Below are positions 47,245 to 60,714 of a stretch of 64,000 nucleotides of DNA, piece after piece; the stretch's first letter is position 1, and every line of letters begins with the position of its first letter. The translations under genes and the position numbers were made by a program. Origin of the DNA: Mallotus nudiflorus (lineage: Eukaryota; Streptophyta; Magnoliopsida; Malpighiales; Euphorbiaceae). The notes beneath the pieces were generated by a model. That model saw only the letters and a program-made list of their open reading frames with translations, made no database searches and was not told the origin of the DNA. The stretch spans positions 3,844,001 through 3,908,000 of the forward strand of contig CANTUR010000630.1 of NCBI GenBank assembly GCA_947683625.1, read 5' to 3'.

Positions 47245-50200
47245 TGATAAAAGCTTAACTAGTTTAGTGTAATACACCTGAGACTATACACAGAAACAGA
47301 AAGTGGCACTGAAGGAAACAGAGAGTAAAAGGAGGGAAGGAAGAGGAAAGTGTGGGAGCTGTCTGTGAGCGAGTGCACAGAAAGAGATGTCTTGGCCTTT
47401 GGACATCCTCCCAAGTCACACTCACTTTTTTATTTAATTTTCTCTTTTTTTTTTAATTTGTTTTTCCTCCAAACCAATTGGAGCTTAGGATTCAAAATAA
47501 ATAAATATGTAATATTTCTTTTTCAAAAATTGGGATCTAAGCAATTTTAAAATTTTGTTTATTTAATTTTATATTTTTACTGATAATGTAGATTAATACA
47601 GTGTCTAAATATATTTTTTTAGTAATTATGTTAGTTTTAATTTATCAATATTTATAAAAATAATTTTTAATGATAAAAAATTTATGAAAATAATGAATAT
47701 ACATATTGTATAATTTACTATTTAAAGGTTTATAATGAATACAATATAAATTAATTTCTATTAATTTTTTTAATTTTATAACAAAAATTAGATTTTGATA
47801 ATTTTAATTTTATTACTAAATTAATCTATTAATTTCTATTTTTAATTGAAAAGATAGATGTGAAAATACATCTTTATGCTATTGCTTTATTTAATTTTAT
47901 TTTTTATTGTCCGATTAACTTGAGTTTTTTTTAATTATTTATTTATTTTTTAAGGAATTATTATTTGAAATTATCCTCAATTCTCCAAAAAATCTTTAAA
48001 AAATGTATTATATATATATATATATATATATAACTGAAGGAAAAACAAAAGTTGAAAAATATTATAAAAAAATGAAGCTAAGGATGGAGTAATATGAAAG
48101 ATCAGAATCTCCATTTCCAACATTAAAGCTAAGGATACAAAGGGCTCTCTTATCTGGCACAAGATTTTTTTATTAAGGTAACCTTATAATTTTTAAAAAT
48201 ATATACTTTAAAATATAATATTTAAATTTTACTATTATTAATTTATAATATTAATTTTATTACATAATTAAATGTTTCTTATTGTTATATAATTTATTAA
48301 TATCTAAATTATTTAATATTTTTTAGCAAAAAAACTCACTCCTTAATTATATAATTTGCACAAAAAATTAGTAATTTATTTGCTAAAATTATTGAGAATA
48401 ACTAATGATTTTATAAAAGTATTTAATAATATGATTCTGATATTACAAAATTATAAACAGCCATGAGATTAGTTTTTTTTTTTTTTTAAATGAACAATTA
48501 CATTTAAATGTCAGTTTTGTCATAATTTTTTTGTTTAAATTAAGAAAGAAAAAGGTAAAAATCCAACGTTGATGACTGACTTAAAGAAAATTGTAGGCTT
48601 CCATATGATGCGGGCTGCCATATTGCGGTCTATAAGATAATAGAGATTTTTTTAGAACAATTACCTCATTATCTTTTTGACAACAATTACCATATTATCT
48701 TCAATATTAATTAAAATTTATTTTTAAAAAAATAATTTTTTAACAATTAATTAAAATAATGAATAAATAACAGAACGTCACTGCTTTCTGTGTACTATTC
48801 ATTTCCCAAGTAGTAATGTTAATCAGTTTTCAAGAAAATTATAATCTGTGACGGTTTTATCATAATTTGAAGTTGATGTTAGTAGTTTTTTTTTTTTTTC
48901 ATAGAAGAAAAGATAGAGGAAAAAAAGGAACCCCAACATTTCAAAACGGAGTAAAGGGTTGATTTCGAGTAGTTTCATCCGGAACACATCATACACATCG
49001 TATGTAGTGAGATGGGTTCCACATGCATCCAGACAACCAAAGATTTCTGTTTGTACTTTAATGGAAGTTGTCGTAATCTCCTTTTCAAAACCATGAAACA
49101 ACCCACTTTTGTTTGCTTCATTCCCTCCAAAATACTTCCTCTTCAACTAGCTACTTATCCACGAAACCTAACTTACTTCATTCTATCACATGAATCCTTA
49201 AACCATAAAAATATGAAATTATTAAATATCATCTGGGTTGCATCATCTATAAAAAATAAATAAATAAATAAAATTAACTTGTTCTAATATTCATTATAAT
49301 GGACAGGCATAGGATTGATGGATTATAATTTTAAATAATTTTAATTTTTCAAATTAATTCTGTTAATGGTAAATTAAACGGTAAGTATCTAAAAATTTAA
49401 TAGAGCACAATCTTAACAATGCTTAAATTAATCATCTTCTAAAAATATTGCAAAATATAGTGATTTGCACTAATATAACACATTTATAAATAAACTAGTG
49501 TCTTTATACAATTTTTAGTTGAATAAAATAAAATAATATTTTTGATTTTTTTTATAAAGATTTAGTCGAAATTATATGTGTTCACTATGTATTTATTAGG
49601 ATTTTATAATAAAAAAAATTTATAAAAAATTTCACATATATTGGAGAAGTCTTACAAAAATAATGAGAATGAAACTCTCGAAAGTTACTATTTTATTACA
49701 ATAACTATATATTGTTAGGCTATTTTTTATAAATAAGTAATATGTAAAACATCTTATTTTTATTATTAATCAATGGTCAATTGGTGATAAATGTTGCAAA
49801 TAGGATATTCTCCAAATTAATTTATATTGTAAAATTAATTTGTCAAAAACTAAAAAACAAACACATACAATATAACAATAATTAATCTGTAATTCTATTT
49901 AACTATATATTTGTATAGATAATCATTTTAAAATTATGAATATTGAAATTAATAAGATGAACAGTATAAACTTTTAACGTATTATTATTAATGTTTAATA
50001 AAATTTTATTATTTAGATATATATATTTCACTAACAACACATAAATAATTTATGCTCTTATTTTTTCATAAGATATTATCAATAATCATATTCTTATATA
50101 TGAATGTTCTTTACTTATAAGATTTTGTTTAGCTTCTTATGGTTTATTATATTAAAATTTTGAGATAATATTACTAATGGCCCTATTTTGGGCCCTTCTT

Positions 50201-50705
50201 TCTCTTTTGGCATCCTTCTTTTTTGTCTTTAAAAAGTAACTTATCTTATTTTCATCTCAATTTTTCGGTGTTTTATTTTTTCATTTTTGGCCCTTTTCTT
50301 TTACCTTAAGAGCCATTTCCTTTCTTTTAATTCTGAAGCAAAGGCCTTTGTCAGCATGTTGATGTTTGGTCATGTGATTCCAGGCCCATACATTCAGAAG
50401 TTGAACGTGATTTCTATTTTATTATTTTTTTGATTACCTTTAATTTTTTTATGACCCTTTATTTTTTTATTATTATTATTTAATTAATATTTTAATTGAT
50501 TATTATTTTTATAATATTTTTAGCCCTTTTCAGACGCTCAAAGCTAACTGATGCTTTTTTTAAAGATCCTTGCTTGCTGTTATTCAGAGGCCTTATGAGA
50601 ATGGCGATACAAGAGCGATGAAGTTTTTTTTTTTTTTAACAACTAATGACATTGAACAGAGAAGAAAGCAAGTTGCAAAGCAACCTTACAAGAGAAGGCC
50701 ATAAT
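47245..50705. other. MFS gene 5' flank and AT-rich intergenic DNA
   Basis: 47245-47350 is likely 5' UTR. A (TA)12 microsatellite lies at 48009-48032. Elsewhere AT-rich with T runs. The 107-codon minus-strand frame at 48823-49146 matches nothing I recognise. Confidence 0.5.
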
Positions 50706-52219
50706 TGTTGATTTTTGTGATACAAAAATGCAGTAAAAATTAAAACTTTCAATCACAAATCCTAACTTGAATTCAAGTAATTCAATTAATTAATTTAAAA
50801 TTAAGGTTTTCAAATCTTATCACAAATGCAGAAGAAGTAAGATTTTCAGAAAGCAGAGAGAAAGTTCACTTCGGTAACACCTTACCTCGAGCTTTTGATT
50901 TTAGTAGTTCGAATCAAGACGTCTCCAAAAGAATTCATCGTCCACAAACGTCCACACGAACAACCCTTAATTAAAATGAAAACTTTGTGTGCTATCACTT
51001 CTCTTGATTTCTCACAAATCAAGAAGAAAAACACTCTACGTTTTAATTTTTCTAAAAGGAGAAAAATGAAATTTTGGTGGCTAATGATTAAGGTAGTGAA
51101 ACCCTAGAGAATATAACATATTTATAAATCTCTAATTAGGGTTTCACTTACTAAAATAACTTTTTGGTAATTTCTCAATTATTATTGTTATGATTTTATT
51201 TAAAATTAAATAAAAAATAATATTCTATTTATTTAAGATAACCTTTACCTTAAATAAATAAACTATTTATTTATTTCCACAAATCATATTTGCGCTTCTC
51301 AAACCCATATCCATTTTTGGGCTTGTTCTAAGTATGTGACCCTGTACGTTCACATGACGTTGGCAGTGAGCCTTAAATCTCTATTTAGGCCTACAAGTCA
51401 TAAGTGGCCTCTAACAAGACATCATGACTACCCAAATCATGTGAAATCAATAATCTGACATAACCTAATTTATAATAAATATTGTAATCATTTTGTCACA
51501 TGACGTCTTGATTGAATATAAGGCATAGTTTCTGTCATCCTTTTATAATTCAATCATATTATTTCTTGACTCTAAGTAGACTGAGAATGATAATTCTTTA
51601 TCAATTTACTTTAGCATGACCATGCATTTTCCTCAGTCTATCTTATCAAAAAGTCCATAGATATCTTATTCAGATTAAATAAAGGACAAATTCCTTATTA
51701 ATCACTCACATTCCTCACATAACTCATTTCATATCCAACAACAATCTATTTAATCATCCTATTAAAGACAATGTTAGATTGTGTCAAAACATATAATTGT
51801 TATGTAGAAATCCATGATGATTTCAATATCAAAGGACTAAATCAATATTATTATGATGAGAATTACTTATGACAATTATCTATGTAGTATTCTCATGATG
51901 GGTCAATTCAGTACATTATTTCCCAAATAAGTACCTATGAGTTGACTTACTATCTCATATTCATTATCAGTAAAACAATATCATCAATCAACATCATACT
52001 AGTCATAACATATTGTTATGACTAAGGATAATTTGAATAGAACTTATATTTAATCTAAGGGTTTTACTATCATGTCACATACTTGATGACCTTAGTAAGA
52101 ATTGACTATTCAAATAATTATCATAACATAAAATGATAATGAAAAATGCCTCTTTATTAAATAAAATGATAAAGTCAAAACATGGTTATACATAATTAAC
52201 CTAGTGCATATCACTAACA
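50706..52219 (+). repeat. Probable solo LTR, 1.5 kb
   Basis: Starts TGTTGATTTTTGTG and ends TATCACTAACA. The flanks are ataat on the left (50701-50705) and ataac on the right (52220-52224), a 4/5 match to a target duplication. It contains TATAAAT near 51120 and no coding domain. No internal element region is present. Superfamily not determined; TGTT...AACA ends are common in copia LTRs. Confidence 0.55.
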
Positions 52220-53480
52220 ATAACAACATAAACGACCAAAGATAGTCAACTATCTTACTCTTACAGAACAAAGGATAATAGTAAGAGTAAAGAAATATGA
52301 CTATCATCACAAAGCAAAAAGACAAAAAACTAGAAACCTAGCATTTAAACTGAACTAGATAGAGAATGGGCTGCAGGAGGTATGACTCTTAGGTTTTGGT
52401 CACGGATGGAGGAGGACCTGACCAAGCTCTTCATTTGAATTTCTTAACTCGTCTGCCATTTGTTTTGGACGTAGGAGTAGTTGCACCATGCTTTTTTGTG
52501 TCATCATAAGGGTTACCAAAAAGAGCATCCATAGTAAGCATGGCTTGCTTAAACTTTTCAGTAAGAGAAGTTAGAACAGTTGGACTAGGCTTTGAAGGGC
52601 GCTGCTCTCTACAGACTTTGAGCATTTAGACTTGGGCAAAGAGAACTCTAAATAAACCAAGGAACCCATTGACTATCCTTTCTTTTTCTTCTTGTTTATT
52701 AAATACAAAAAGAAGTGTGTTCCTAGTTCCTAAGTCTTGAACCTATAAATTCGAGAAGCTGTATATCTGAGTGAAGATTGCAAGGAAATCATTTGCGAGT
52801 AAGCCCTCATGCTAAGGACTCGACCTGCTAAGCGATTCTAAAGATGATCAAGTCAGAGGGCAACTAAGGAGCTAAGTTCAAGAGTGCATATGGGTTCTGT
52901 TTGTGTTTGCTCTTAGGTTTAAGGCTGAATAAGGTTGAGGTGGAGATTGGGATATTAAACTTGATGAAACCACAATGCATTAATTGCAGAAGAAAAGAAA
53001 TAATTAATATTAAATGAAGGTTGATATACATACAATTACATAGTATGTGAAGAAGCTCCTACAGAGCACATTAGCTATCTATCGCTATCAGCCCAAAAGG
53101 GATGAAATTGATCAATTCTATTTTGAGGCCATTAATGTTGAGAAGGACTAAGGAAACCAATTAAGGATAAAGAAAGGATGTGATAATTCTTTGTTTTTTG
53201 AACGTTCAGTTGCATTCAAGTAGGGAGAGAAAAAGCCATGGTTGTTATCTTTTTTGTTGATAGAGAAGAATTAACTAAGAAACTCTCCCCTCTTCAGTTT
53301 TTTTTTTTTTTGCCTCCTCTCAAATTCTGGCTTAAAGAAAACACATTTTTAGTTTGTGATATAAAGAGAAGAAAAAAATAGACAGGAGAAATAATGAGCA
53401 GAAAAGAGAGGGAAAATGGAGGTACAGAGAAAATGAAAAACCTATGGATAATACAAACCTATTTAAAAAAAAAATGAACT
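52220..53480. other. Region of unknown nature, with one unrecognised short frame
   Basis: Less AT-rich than its surroundings. The minus-strand frame 52431-52625 (64 codons, KPSPTVLTSLTEKFKQAM, basic C-terminus KTNGRRVKKFK) looks like coding composition but has no family that I know. It could be the last exon of a decayed gene or repeat. Confidence 0.35.
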
Positions 53481-55260
53481 AAAAATATTTTTTTTGATTA
53501 TACTGTTGTTGATTATATGTGTTTGTTGTTGTTGTTTATTGTCTTTCAGTTGTTGTTGTTGTTTGTTTTTTTATTATTTGTTTTTTTTTCTATTATTGTT
53601 TTTCGATTGTTACTTTTTGTTTTTTTAGTATTGTTTTTAATAAGAAACCTTATTTTTTGACTGTTTTTTTTGTTGTTGTTTTTTTAATTTTTTTGGTTAT
53701 TTTTTTATTGTTGCTTTTTATTACATTTTTGTTGCTTTTTTTCAGTGTTCTTGCTTTTTTATTTTTAGTGCTGTTGCTTTTTTATTTTTCAATGTTGTTG
53801 CTTGTTGTTATTTTTGTTACTCTTTTTATGTAAATATATTACTTTTTTTTTGCCAATTAAAAAAAGAACATTAAAAGCAAAATTCCAAAGATCAGTACAA
53901 AGGAAGAAGGCCTAATGGCCCAATAAAATACAAAGAAGAAAGTTCAAAATAAACAACAAATATTAGCCCAAATTCAGCATAGGAAGCTCCTAGAATTGCA
54001 GAGCCCCAGCATCACTGAACTGCAACTTTCTAGTTTGCCAAACACCATAGTCAACAATACACAAGCAAACCAACAAGATCGGAGCTTCACCAAGCAAGTT
54101 AACCATACACAATCTTGAACAACTCTTCATATTTGATTATGAATCAATTCAAATTTGAAAAGACAATGACCCCAAATCAAGAAAGATAATAATAGGTGAG
54201 TTAGGTGTAAAGAAACTTTACCCACGACAAAGCCAACTGAACTCCCTTAGCCATTATCATATCAAATTTAAAGCTCCATCAGGTGAGAAAAAGATATAAC
54301 TTGAAAGAACAATATCCATGTAAAGCATCCACTCTTCCTAAAATAAAAAACCTAGTCTTAGTACCTGGAAGATCACTACCACCATAAATGGTGGAGTATA
54401 GAAAAAAATAACAAAGATCCTTAATAGATCTGGTTAAGAACTAAAGGAAAAAATAAATATTCACAAAATAACTACAAAAAAAAAAAAAACTAACAACTAC
54501 ACTAAATAACAAGAAAAAGAAAAAAGGCCACTGCTGGCCATAGAACCAAGTGGCTGCCATGAGTTTTGAAACAAGGTGAAGAACCTTCAAGAGAGCTAAA
54601 AATTTTAGTTGTTTGTTCAAAAAATAATAAATTCAATTACATATGGGTTTGTTGCAACATGTTACATATTGATGATCAATAAGTTTAAAATAATTTTTTT
54701 TAAAAAATTGATAGACATTTTAATAAACATATCAAAGTAAAAAAATAAAATAAAATTCTTATTTTTTAAGAATATAAAAGGAAAAATTTTTGTTTGTTAC
54801 TTGTTATTTCAACAATTGAAGATATTTATTGCTTGTTTTTACAACAATTGAAAATGTTTAGTTCATAATCATTCATTTGAATAAAAAAAATTGAAAAGAA
54901 AAAAAAAAGAAAACGTTGAGAAAAAAATGAAGGCGGTGCCTTAAAAATTTTAAAAAAAAAATGATGAGCAAAAAAAAATAAAATGTTGAGAGTACCTTAA
55001 AAATAGATAAAAAATTGTTGAACATAACAAAAATTGAGAAAAAAAAATGAAAACAATAATAAAAAGTTGAGGAAAAAAATATTGAGAAAAAAAAGACAAT
55101 ACCTTAAAAATAGAAACAAATGTTTAGCAAAAAAAAATGTTAAGAAAAAAAAAAAGAAGACAATAGAAAAAAAAAATATTGAAAAAAAAAATACAATACC
55201 TTAAAAATATGGGAGAAAAAGAAAATGATTCATATTTAAAAAAACAAAGTTAGGGAAGTT
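53481..55260. repeat. Low-complexity T-rich and A-rich blocks
   Basis: 53500-53850 is made of T runs and ttgttgttg; 54880-55210 of A runs with recurring gttgagaaaaaa-like phrases. Between them (53870-54640) is an unremarkable stretch without an ORF. The 104-codon frame at 53519-53833 is pure low complexity (Phe/Leu/Val). Confidence 0.7.
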
Positions 55261-56299
55261 AGTTTTGAAAATATTTTTTATTAATGTAACTTTTAATAAT
55301 ATCTTTTATTTTTGGTCTATTTATGAAAAAATTTCTAAAATTGTTAATTTATTCAATTTATTAAATAATTAATTATGGATATAATGGTTTAACTCTTGAT
55401 ATAAAACATTTAAATGATTGATTTCTTTTATTATGTTGCATATTATAGGATATGGGCTATGTTTTTATTTTATTAAATGGTTATTTTATAATTTTTCTTC
55501 AAAATTTATTTATTGACCAATTTAAAATAAAAGAGAATGTTACACATAAATCAATAAATTTCCTTAACGAATTTTTCAAGTAAAATGTTTAAGTGTAAAT
55601 TGAAATAAATTAGATAAAATTGATTATTGGAGAAGTATTAGATATATTATTACAGTAAATTTGTGTGTTTAATATATGTTGTATGTATTATTTTTTCTAA
55701 ACAATTACTTTTAAGTTTTCCAATTCATTAAATAACAAAATTGTACTAGACACTTGAAATTTAGCTAAGTTCAATTAAAGTATATCACAAAAAAGTTCAA
55801 TAATTGTATAACAAATTGGAAATTTAATATTATAAATAATTCTAATTTTATATAATTAATTAGTCACAGTTAATTTTTAATTTTTTTATTAATAGTCAAT
55901 TCACTATTGTGAAAAATTTTAAGATTATTTTATTTTTTAGTTACTTTCTTTTCACTTTACTATTGTCACCATTGGATAAAAATATATTATTTTATCCAAT
56001 AGTGGTTATTAGCAGAGAAAAAATTACTTTGTAAAAACCAAAGTAAACATAGACTACACCAATGTTATAAGTTACATTTATATAGTTTTAATTTATAATT
56101 AATTAGTCACTTATTTATTACAATTAATATTAATTTTAAATAATTAGTTAATCACTTATTATTTAATTAATTTTTAATATATAACTAGTAACCATTTCAA
56201 TTTTGTAAATTAATTTTATATTATTTTATTGTATAATAAATTAGGAACTAATTTGATATGCTACTTTAATATTATTTTAATATTTACTTGAGTGTAAAT
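55261..56299. other. AT-rich intergenic DNA, nothing recognised
   Basis: No ORF, no clear repeat. Several short taattagtcac-like phrases near 55850-56160 recur but do not form a definable element. Confidence 0.5.
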
Positions 56300-57765
56300 T
56301 GTTGCATTTTAAATATCCGCAAGTGCACGGTTATGGTTGCAGTGTAAAGAATTATCGTTTCTACAGGGATTCACTATTGATTACCAACAATTCCTACTTA
56401 TTATCTTAGCTAGCAAACCAACTTAATAAATTGGGTAGAAAAAAAACAACTAATAGCTTTTAGAAGTAAAATCAATTAATTGCAAACACAGAGTCTAGGT
56501 CTAACTTCACTATTCTAATCAAATCATGAATACAACATTAATTTAATTAACATAGAATTCAATTAAGGGTAATTGCTCTAATTTACCTAAAGCCTCTCTC
56601 AAGTTCAACTAAGTATGCAAAGATTAGGATTTAACCTACTCTTGTGACTAAAATTCTAATCCAAACTCATTAAGTTCTTTAGTAATTATTTGCCACTGTA
56701 TCTTTACAGTCGTGACTTCTCGAAGAGCTCGCTTACTCTCGTGATCGAGTGGTCTAAGTTCTTTATATCTTAAGCTAACAATTTCCCCTAACTCTCGTTG
56801 GTGAAATTTTCCATTAATATTTAACTTAAATAGGCCTAGAATGAATCACAAGACAATTATTGAAACACATAAAATTAATTGAAAACCAAATCAATTATAA
56901 TTAAGAATAAGTATTCAAATCGTGTTATGGAATAACTACTCCTAACCAAGACTCTATAAATAAAACTAGTCACTCATGGCTAGGATAAAATCCATGAATA
57001 ATCAAGGAAACAAGATAAGACTAATGAACACTAAAAAGTGGTGAGCTCAGTCTCTTAGAAAATTATACCCTCTTCAGTATCTTGATCTATGTTCTCCTCC
57101 TCCCAACCCTAGATATATTGTTTTCCTTTTATATGACTTAAGGTCGTTGAGGAGTCCTTGAGATCATCTAATTCCTTAAAACATGCAAAATCGAGAATAA
57201 ACTTCATGGCATGGCTTGATGTCACGGTCCTAACTTTAAACCAAAATAATCATAGAATTAAGTCCCGAGAAGGGCACGACTTCTCCTCATGGGTTCGTGA
57301 AAGCCATGCACTTAAACTTCATTACACGACTTGGGTTCACAGACATGTTGCCATGCCATGCGATTCACTACTTCTCAAGTACACTTAACACGGCATCATG
57401 CAAGTCGTGTGAAATTTTTGTGCAAGCCGTGTGAAATTTTTGTGCAAGCCGTGACATGTTATTCAATTTTGAGGCTTTCATGGCTTGGACTTGGGCTCAA
57501 TTTACCTTTCTTCCTTCTTTTCCGTTCAATAATATTCCCTTATTCTTTAACTCATCAAATTCAAAGTCTCAGGGGCTACTAAAAGATAAAAACCATAAAT
57601 GAGTAAAAATTCCACCAAAAGCACATGAATAAACCAAAAAGCACAAATAAGTCCCTAAACTATTCTAATGTCCTAATTGTACCCAAAAACAACATTAATT
57701 AAGTTATTATCTATTTAAAACTTATTAAAATTCAACTCTAAGACACATAAATAATTTTCACATCA
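56300..57765 (-). repeat. 3' LTR of Athila-type element B
   Basis: Starts TGATGTGAAAATT at 57765 on the minus strand next to the polypurine tract. The outer end is at 56300 (CAACA) or 56303 (TGCA). The end region (plus strand ccgcaagtgcacgg) resembles that of element A (cgcaagtatacgg), showing a related family. A 76-codon and an 83-codon plus-strand frame inside it are artefacts. Confidence 0.75.
57399..57453. repeat. 22-bp direct repeat in LTR B
   Basis: Two and a half copies of tgcaagccgtgtgaaattttt-type units, 22-bp period, at 57399, 57421 and 57443. Confidence 0.85.
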
Positions 57766-57779
57766 AATTCCCCCACACT
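57766..57779 (-). other. Polypurine tract of element B
   Basis: Minus strand AGTGTGGGGGAATT directly before the LTR; preceded by the GAGGACAAGCAAA phrase, which is typical of Athila-type elements and is also present near 62070 in element A. Confidence 0.8.
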
Positions 57780-58858
57780 AAAGCTTTGCTTGTCCTCAGG
57801 CAAAAATCAAGTTTGAAAAATAATAAACTCAAATCACACTAAAGTCAACTAGCTTCTAAAAATTGATTCTTGACAATCACCAAGACCAAAACCCATTTAC
57901 TAAAGAAGATAGCCAGACAAAAATGCAATATATACAAGCAATTTACTAATCATAACCCAAGCATTCACCCTTTTGAAATTAACCAAGCATAACTCCAAAA
58001 AGAAAAACATTAAAATTCTCAATTTTTTTTTATGTCATACACAATTTTCCTAGTAAGTGTGTTTTACACTCCATCTTACCAGTTTTTTTTATTTTTATTC
58101 TTCTTAATTCACCTTTCTACTCAAAGCAATCCCCCGTCGTTTCCACACTACTAATCATGGATACTGTAGAGTGGGTACTATGGATACTCATACCCTATTT
58201 AGAGCATTGGAGTAGAATTTAGAGCACAAAAAAAATTTAATTTAAGTACAACACTTGGAATGAGAGAGTATGTTTTTTTTAATTGAAAACCATAATGCAA
58301 TCCTTGCTAGAATCATACTCGATATCAATCGCTAGGATTATGCTTAGGTTATAAAAACTAAAACACTCATACGTAAAGATATGTTCAACTATATTAGTTA
58401 ATAAACCATTTGATAATTCAGTGATTAAACCAAATATCAAGCTTATCCACCAATATATATCCTAGTGTGATCAAGTAATTTGAACAAAAATAATTTTAGG
58501 ACAAATAAATCATTAATATGGGGAAATGAGTTGAAGATTAATAAATTTTAAACAAAATAAAAAATCAATGAGAGCACCCCCCCCCACCCCAACACTATCC
58601 ATGGCATTGTCCTCAATGATTAAACATAAAAAGTTACCATAAAAGAGATAGAAGGGTGAAAAGGGTACTTCCTTAATTCGTGCAAGCATCTAGAAGATGT
58701 CAAAAAAGGATAAACTAAAACAGAAAAACATAAGACAAGAACAAGAAGACAAAAATCATAATATTCAAACATAAAAAGAAAAAATATATACAGATATAAA
58801 CTCTAAAAGATAAGAAACAAAAATAAAGAAAATAGATAACAGGAAAATAAAATCATCA
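57780..58858 (-). other. Noncoding region of element B between ORF and polypurine tract
   Basis: No ORF. A short C run at 58577-58585. Nothing else recognised. Confidence 0.55.
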
Positions 58859-60187
58859 TCAATCTTCCATATGAGTTGTATCATCCGGTGCAACATCAGT
58901 GTCATTCAGCGAGACGGTTGCATCATGAAGCTCCTTCGTAGCAGCAACAGAGGTGGAACCGGGGAAGATAGGTCTAAGAGGAAGCGTGACGCCATAAATC
59001 TAGCATAGGTGTGAAATACCCTCAACCATTCAATGCATAAGGTATGTATAATAGTGCAAGATGGTTTCAAGATGTGAAGGAAATAAGTAAGATGACAATC
59101 CTACTATGGTCGAATCCTGGGGAGGTGGGGGTGCAGAAGTGTGCCTCTACCTTGGCTGTGGTGGTGGCCAAGGTACGTCAGCTCCTAACTTTTCTAGGTT
59201 AGTGATCAAGACATACTGACCATCCCACCTTAATCTTCTTCATAGTAATGATACTAAAAGGCAGAGTGGTGCAAATCTGAGTCAAGTTGGTTAGGGAATC
59301 AAACACCTGTAAATTCTTAAAAAGCCTAGTGATATACAAACCTCCACACAAGGCTCCCATAGATTTCCTTGACATATTATTCATGTATAAGGTAAATCCA
59401 AAACCTAAATGAGCTAATAAACCCTTATCAAAACATCTTAGATAAAACAAGTCCCTAAGGCTAACACAACCAGTGCTCTCTCTCCAACCACAAATAGTGT
59501 TTATGATAAATCGATGAAAATATCTCAATTTGGGTTAGGCTATATTGGTGCTCTTGCTTAGCCTAAGATCATAATTCTGTTAGCTCACTCCTACATGAAT
59601 TATATCTCTCTAATACTGTTGAAAATTGACAGGTCCAAGAATGCACTGAGCATTATCCATTGCACCACTTATGATAGATAACGAATCATAAAAACCACAT
59701 TGCACTGCAAATTCATTAAAAGAAAAATAAAATCATTTTCCCCTAGTTGAAACAACACCATATGTCTCTTTTTATAATCAATAGGATCACTAGGATTAAA
59801 AATGAAAGTGGATAGGAAATCTATAAATAATTAATGAAATACAGGTTCCTCAATTCATACAAATTGCTCTCATCTAGAGGCATTAATCATTCCTAATACT
59901 AACTCGCGTAATCCTAAAGTAGGAAGGTCCTCTAACATGATGTGGTATGATGGGTGAAAGGGAAAGGGAAATAAATCAGTGCATGCCTTTTTGAAATTGG
60001 GATTTGTGAATTGAAGATTGAGGTATGACATACCTAATTAACTTAGAGGCACAGGCCTTGAAAAGGAGGGGGTATTTATGGAAGGCGCTTTTGAACCTTG
60101 AGTATGAGATAGTAGAGGTAAGGATATGCTACGAGTCCTCCTAGATGATAAGGAAGTCAACTTTCCAATAGATTTGGGTTTTTCCAT
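58859..60187 (-). pseudogene. ATHILA ORF-1-like protein of element B, broken
   Basis: Minus strand. N-terminal start MEKPKSIGKLTSLSSRRTRS near 60187, Ser/Arg-rich. After a stop and decayed sequence, 59528-59199 carries the family-like block (YFHRFIINTICGWRESTGC, then LRDLFYLRCF and MGALCGGLYITRLFK). An acidic C-terminus (LNDTDVAPDDTTHMED) ends at 58859. The family lies between pol and the 3' LTR in Athila-type elements; function is unknown, sometimes called env-like. Several stops. Confidence 0.65.
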
Positions 60188-60369
60188 AATTAGTGAAGAA
60201 AACGAAGTAAGGGGTAGAGAATGGAGAGAAAATTGAGTGGAAATAATTGAGAAGGAGTTGAAATGAATGTAAGAAGAGTGGAAGGAGGGGGGTTTAAATA
60301 GATAGAAAACGCACATAAGTTAGGGATATAGTTTTGCAAAACCATGTTGAAAGTCATGCATTGAAGGCA

Positions 60370-60714
60370 AGGACACGACATGTGTCATGATGTGTACAGG
60401 GTATATGACATGGCTGCATGCCGTGTAATTTGGAGATTGACACAACTTCATACCATGTCATATGAAGATTTACATGGCTTCATGTTATGTCAATTAGAGA
60501 GTATCACGGCCGTGTTTAATTGGAGAGTGACATGGCTTCATGCCATGTCAATTGGAGAGTAACACGACCGTGTTTAATTGGAGAGTGACACGGCTGTGTT
60601 ATTATGTAGGTGGCATGGCTTCATGTCGTGTCACTTTAGTTTTGACACGGCTTCAATGATTGAGCACGGTATAGGGCACATGGCTTGTAAGCCATGCTTC
60701 CATGCCATGTGAGC
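60370..60714. repeat. Hairpin-rich imperfect repeats of element B
   Basis: Repeated short inverted repeats such as gacatggc-ttcat-gccatgtc and cacggccgtg, joined by aattggagagt-type spacers; about eight units with changing stems. Structurally similar to the array at 9710-10611 but with different sequence. Confidence 0.7.

Larger units (their letters stand above)
56300..60714 (-). mobile_element. Athila-type Ty3/gypsy element B, 3' part
   Basis: Minus strand. From right to left: hairpin-rich repeats, an ATHILA ORF-1-like frame, noncoding DNA, polypurine tract and 3' LTR. Its gag-pol and 5' LTR are not in the window; element A's LTR abuts it at 60714/60715. Either element A inserted into B, or B is truncated there. 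Confidence 0.7.

Noticed and set aside
48823..49146. 107-codon minus-strand frame
   Set aside because: Ends in poly-Lys low complexity; no family recognised.
53519..53833. 104-codon frame rich in Phe, Leu and Val
   Set aside because: Pure T-rich low complexity; no domain.
53870..54640. Possible 3' end of a LINE on the minus strand
   Set aside because: General resemblance only; no RT motif, no poly-A tail border and no target duplication visible.
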